Position numbers and translations under genes: made by a program
Assembly: GCA_937872005.1 (NCBI GenBank)
Contig: CALMPQ010000153.1
Location: 1 to 7,524 of the forward strand
DNA length: 7,524 bases
Reading direction: 5' to 3'
DNA from: an uncultured Propioniciclava sp.
GTDB taxonomy: Bacteria; Actinomycetota; Actinomycetes; Propionibacteriales; Propionibacteriaceae
In this document: positions 6,742 to 7,524 of the stretch, piece by piece
How the letters are laid out: each line of letters opens with the position of its first letter
How positions within the stretch are numbered: the first letter of the stretch is position 1
The notes under the pieces: generated by a model
What the model was told of the DNA's origin: nothing
What the model saw: only the letters and a program-made list of their open reading frames with translations
The model's database searches: none

Positions 6742-6759
6742 AGCCGCTCCGGCCGCCGG

Positions 6760-7524
6760 TCAGGGGAAGACCCGCTTGACGTACGGGGCGATGTAGCTGA
6801 TCCCGTACCGGTCGACGACCTTCCTGGGCGCCGCGTAGCGGCCGAAGGCCTCCATCATCGTGCCGTCGCCGAGGTCGATGGCGACGTGGTGCACCACCCT
6901 TGACGCGTTGGTGAAGAAGATCAGGTCCCCACGCCGTCGCTGGCCCACGGGGACCGAGAGGAGCCGCGGGTGGGCGTACAGCTCGCGGCTGGTGCGGTAG
7001 GCCGGCTCGGCATGCTTGACGACGTCGATCGGTTGGGGGTCGCGCCCCGCCGCGTAGATCGCCTGCAACACGAGGCCGGAGCAGTCGAAGCCGAGGGCGT
7101 ACGGCCCGGCACCACCCCACGTGTAGCGCGAGCCGCGTTGGGCGAGGGCGTACTCGATCATCTTCTCGGTCCGCTGCTGGGGCGTCGCCCACAGGGGCAG
7201 CTGGGGTTGGACCTGGTAGTCGTCCATGGTGAAGGGCCAGCCCGTGTCGAGGGCGCGCCACGTGGCCGGGCCGACGACCCCGTCCGGATCGAGCCCCCGT
7301 GCGCGCTGGAACGAGATCACCGCGTTGCGCGTGGCGGTGTCGTAGGTCTGGTCCGAGCCGAACCGCTCCATACCGAGCCGCTTCTGCACCAGGTACACGC
7401 GGGTGCCGTTCCACCCCAGGCGCAGGTGCACGCCCCCGGTGACCGGGGTGATGGCGGCCACGTAGCCGTTCGGGTTCAAGGGCGGCAGCGGCCCGTGTGA
7501 GGGCGGGGGCGGCGGCGCACCCAG
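6760..7524 (-). CDS. NlpC/P60 peptidoglycan hydrolase with peptidoglycan-binding domain, N-terminus beyond window
   Basis: This is a cysteine peptidase of the NlpC/P60 family, which cleaves peptide stems of peptidoglycan outside the membrane. 254 residues are visible and the frame is open to the window edge. It begins there with a proline-rich stretch (GAPPPPPSHGPLPP) likely to be a linker after an unseen signal peptide or further domain. The TTG at 7479 is therefore unlikely to be the true start. A peptidoglycan-binding domain of type 1 spans about 7245-7430 (YLVQKRLGM ... TATRNAVISFQRARGLDPDGVVGPATWRAL). The C-terminal catalytic domain has the nucleophile Cys in FDCSGLV (codon 7081-7083), the His in HHVAIDLG (codon 6886-6888) and a Glu 12 residues later in TMMEAFG. 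That Cys-His-Glu arrangement resembles mycobacterial RipA. About 65 residues separate Cys and His, more than in RipA as I recall it. sepH follows on the same strand. Confidence 0.9.
   Translation of the reverse strand: MGAPPPPPSHGPLPPLNPNGYVAAITPVTGGVHLRLGWNGTRVYLVQKRLGMERFGSDQTYDTATRNAVISFQRARGLDPDGVVGPATWRALDTGWPFTMDDYQVQPQLPLWATPQQRTEKMIEYALAQRGSRYTWGGAGPYALGFDCSGLVLQAIYAAGRDPQPIDVVKHAEPAYRTSRELYAHPRLLSVPVGQRRRGDLIFFTNASRVVHHVAIDLGDGTMMEAFGRYAAPRKVVDRYGISYIAPYVKRVFP

Noticed and set aside
6669..6759. A 12-codon frame (GTG to TGA) upstream of sepH as a possible leader peptide
   Set aside because: It has no clear ribosome site and no regulatory codon run, and a frame this short is expected by chance.
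5787..6779. A 330-codon open frame on the plus strand antisense to sepH
   Set aside because: It mirrors sepH codon bias, has no domain and would run into the NlpC/P60 gene.
7477..7479. TTG as the start of the NlpC/P60 gene
   Set aside because: The frame stays open through a proline-rich stretch to the window edge, and an exported hydrolase should have a signal peptide, which is absent after this TTG.

Overview
The window is high-GC, with G or C at most third codon positions, and is densely coded. No stretch over about 100 bases lacks a gene. It looks like the chromosomal core of an actinobacterium. The main evidence is a SepH-type septation protein, a DUF5998 protein, an actinobacterial-type thymidine kinase and a second (ParC-type) topoisomerase A subunit. 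The clade is probably Propionibacteriales or a relative, but that placement is an inference from gene content and was not tested. I see no tRNA, rRNA, CRISPR array, insertion sequence or phage gene.

Layout. Bases 1-2134 (minus) hold most of parC, the DNA topoisomerase IV A subunit; its C-terminal end lies off the left edge. Bases 2207-3241 (minus) hold an App1-type HAD phosphatase. A 68-base gap then separates it from a divergent plus-strand cluster of three tightly coupled genes: a DUF5998 protein (3310-3870), an alkaline-phosphatase-superfamily phosphodiesterase (3871-4998) and thymidine kinase tdk (4998-5648). tdk converges on sepH (5661-6668, minus) across only 12 bases. sepH is preceded on the same strand by an NlpC/P60 peptidoglycan hydrolase (6760 to beyond 7524) whose N-terminus lies off the right edge.

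How the genes may work together. ParC (chromosome decatenation), SepH (FtsZ assembly) and the NlpC/P60 enzyme (wall cleavage) all fit the late cell cycle, although nothing in the sequence shows a joint mechanism. The phosphodiesterase and Tdk point to nucleotide salvage or turnover, and zero-gap and overlapping junctions bind them to DUF5998, a family of unknown function. Both genes leaving the divergent gap have a -10-like element 6-7 bases before the start codon and no good ribosome binding site, which suggests leaderless transcripts.

The most unusual point is sepH. Its product begins directly at the helix-turn-helix (LRPRDIQARIRAG) and lacks the roughly 50-residue N-terminal segment that I recall in Streptomyces and mycobacterial SepH. 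An in-frame stop and the adjacent NlpC gene leave no room for that segment. Its disordered linker also contains a copy of a short palindromic sequence resembling a dispersed actinobacterial repeat.
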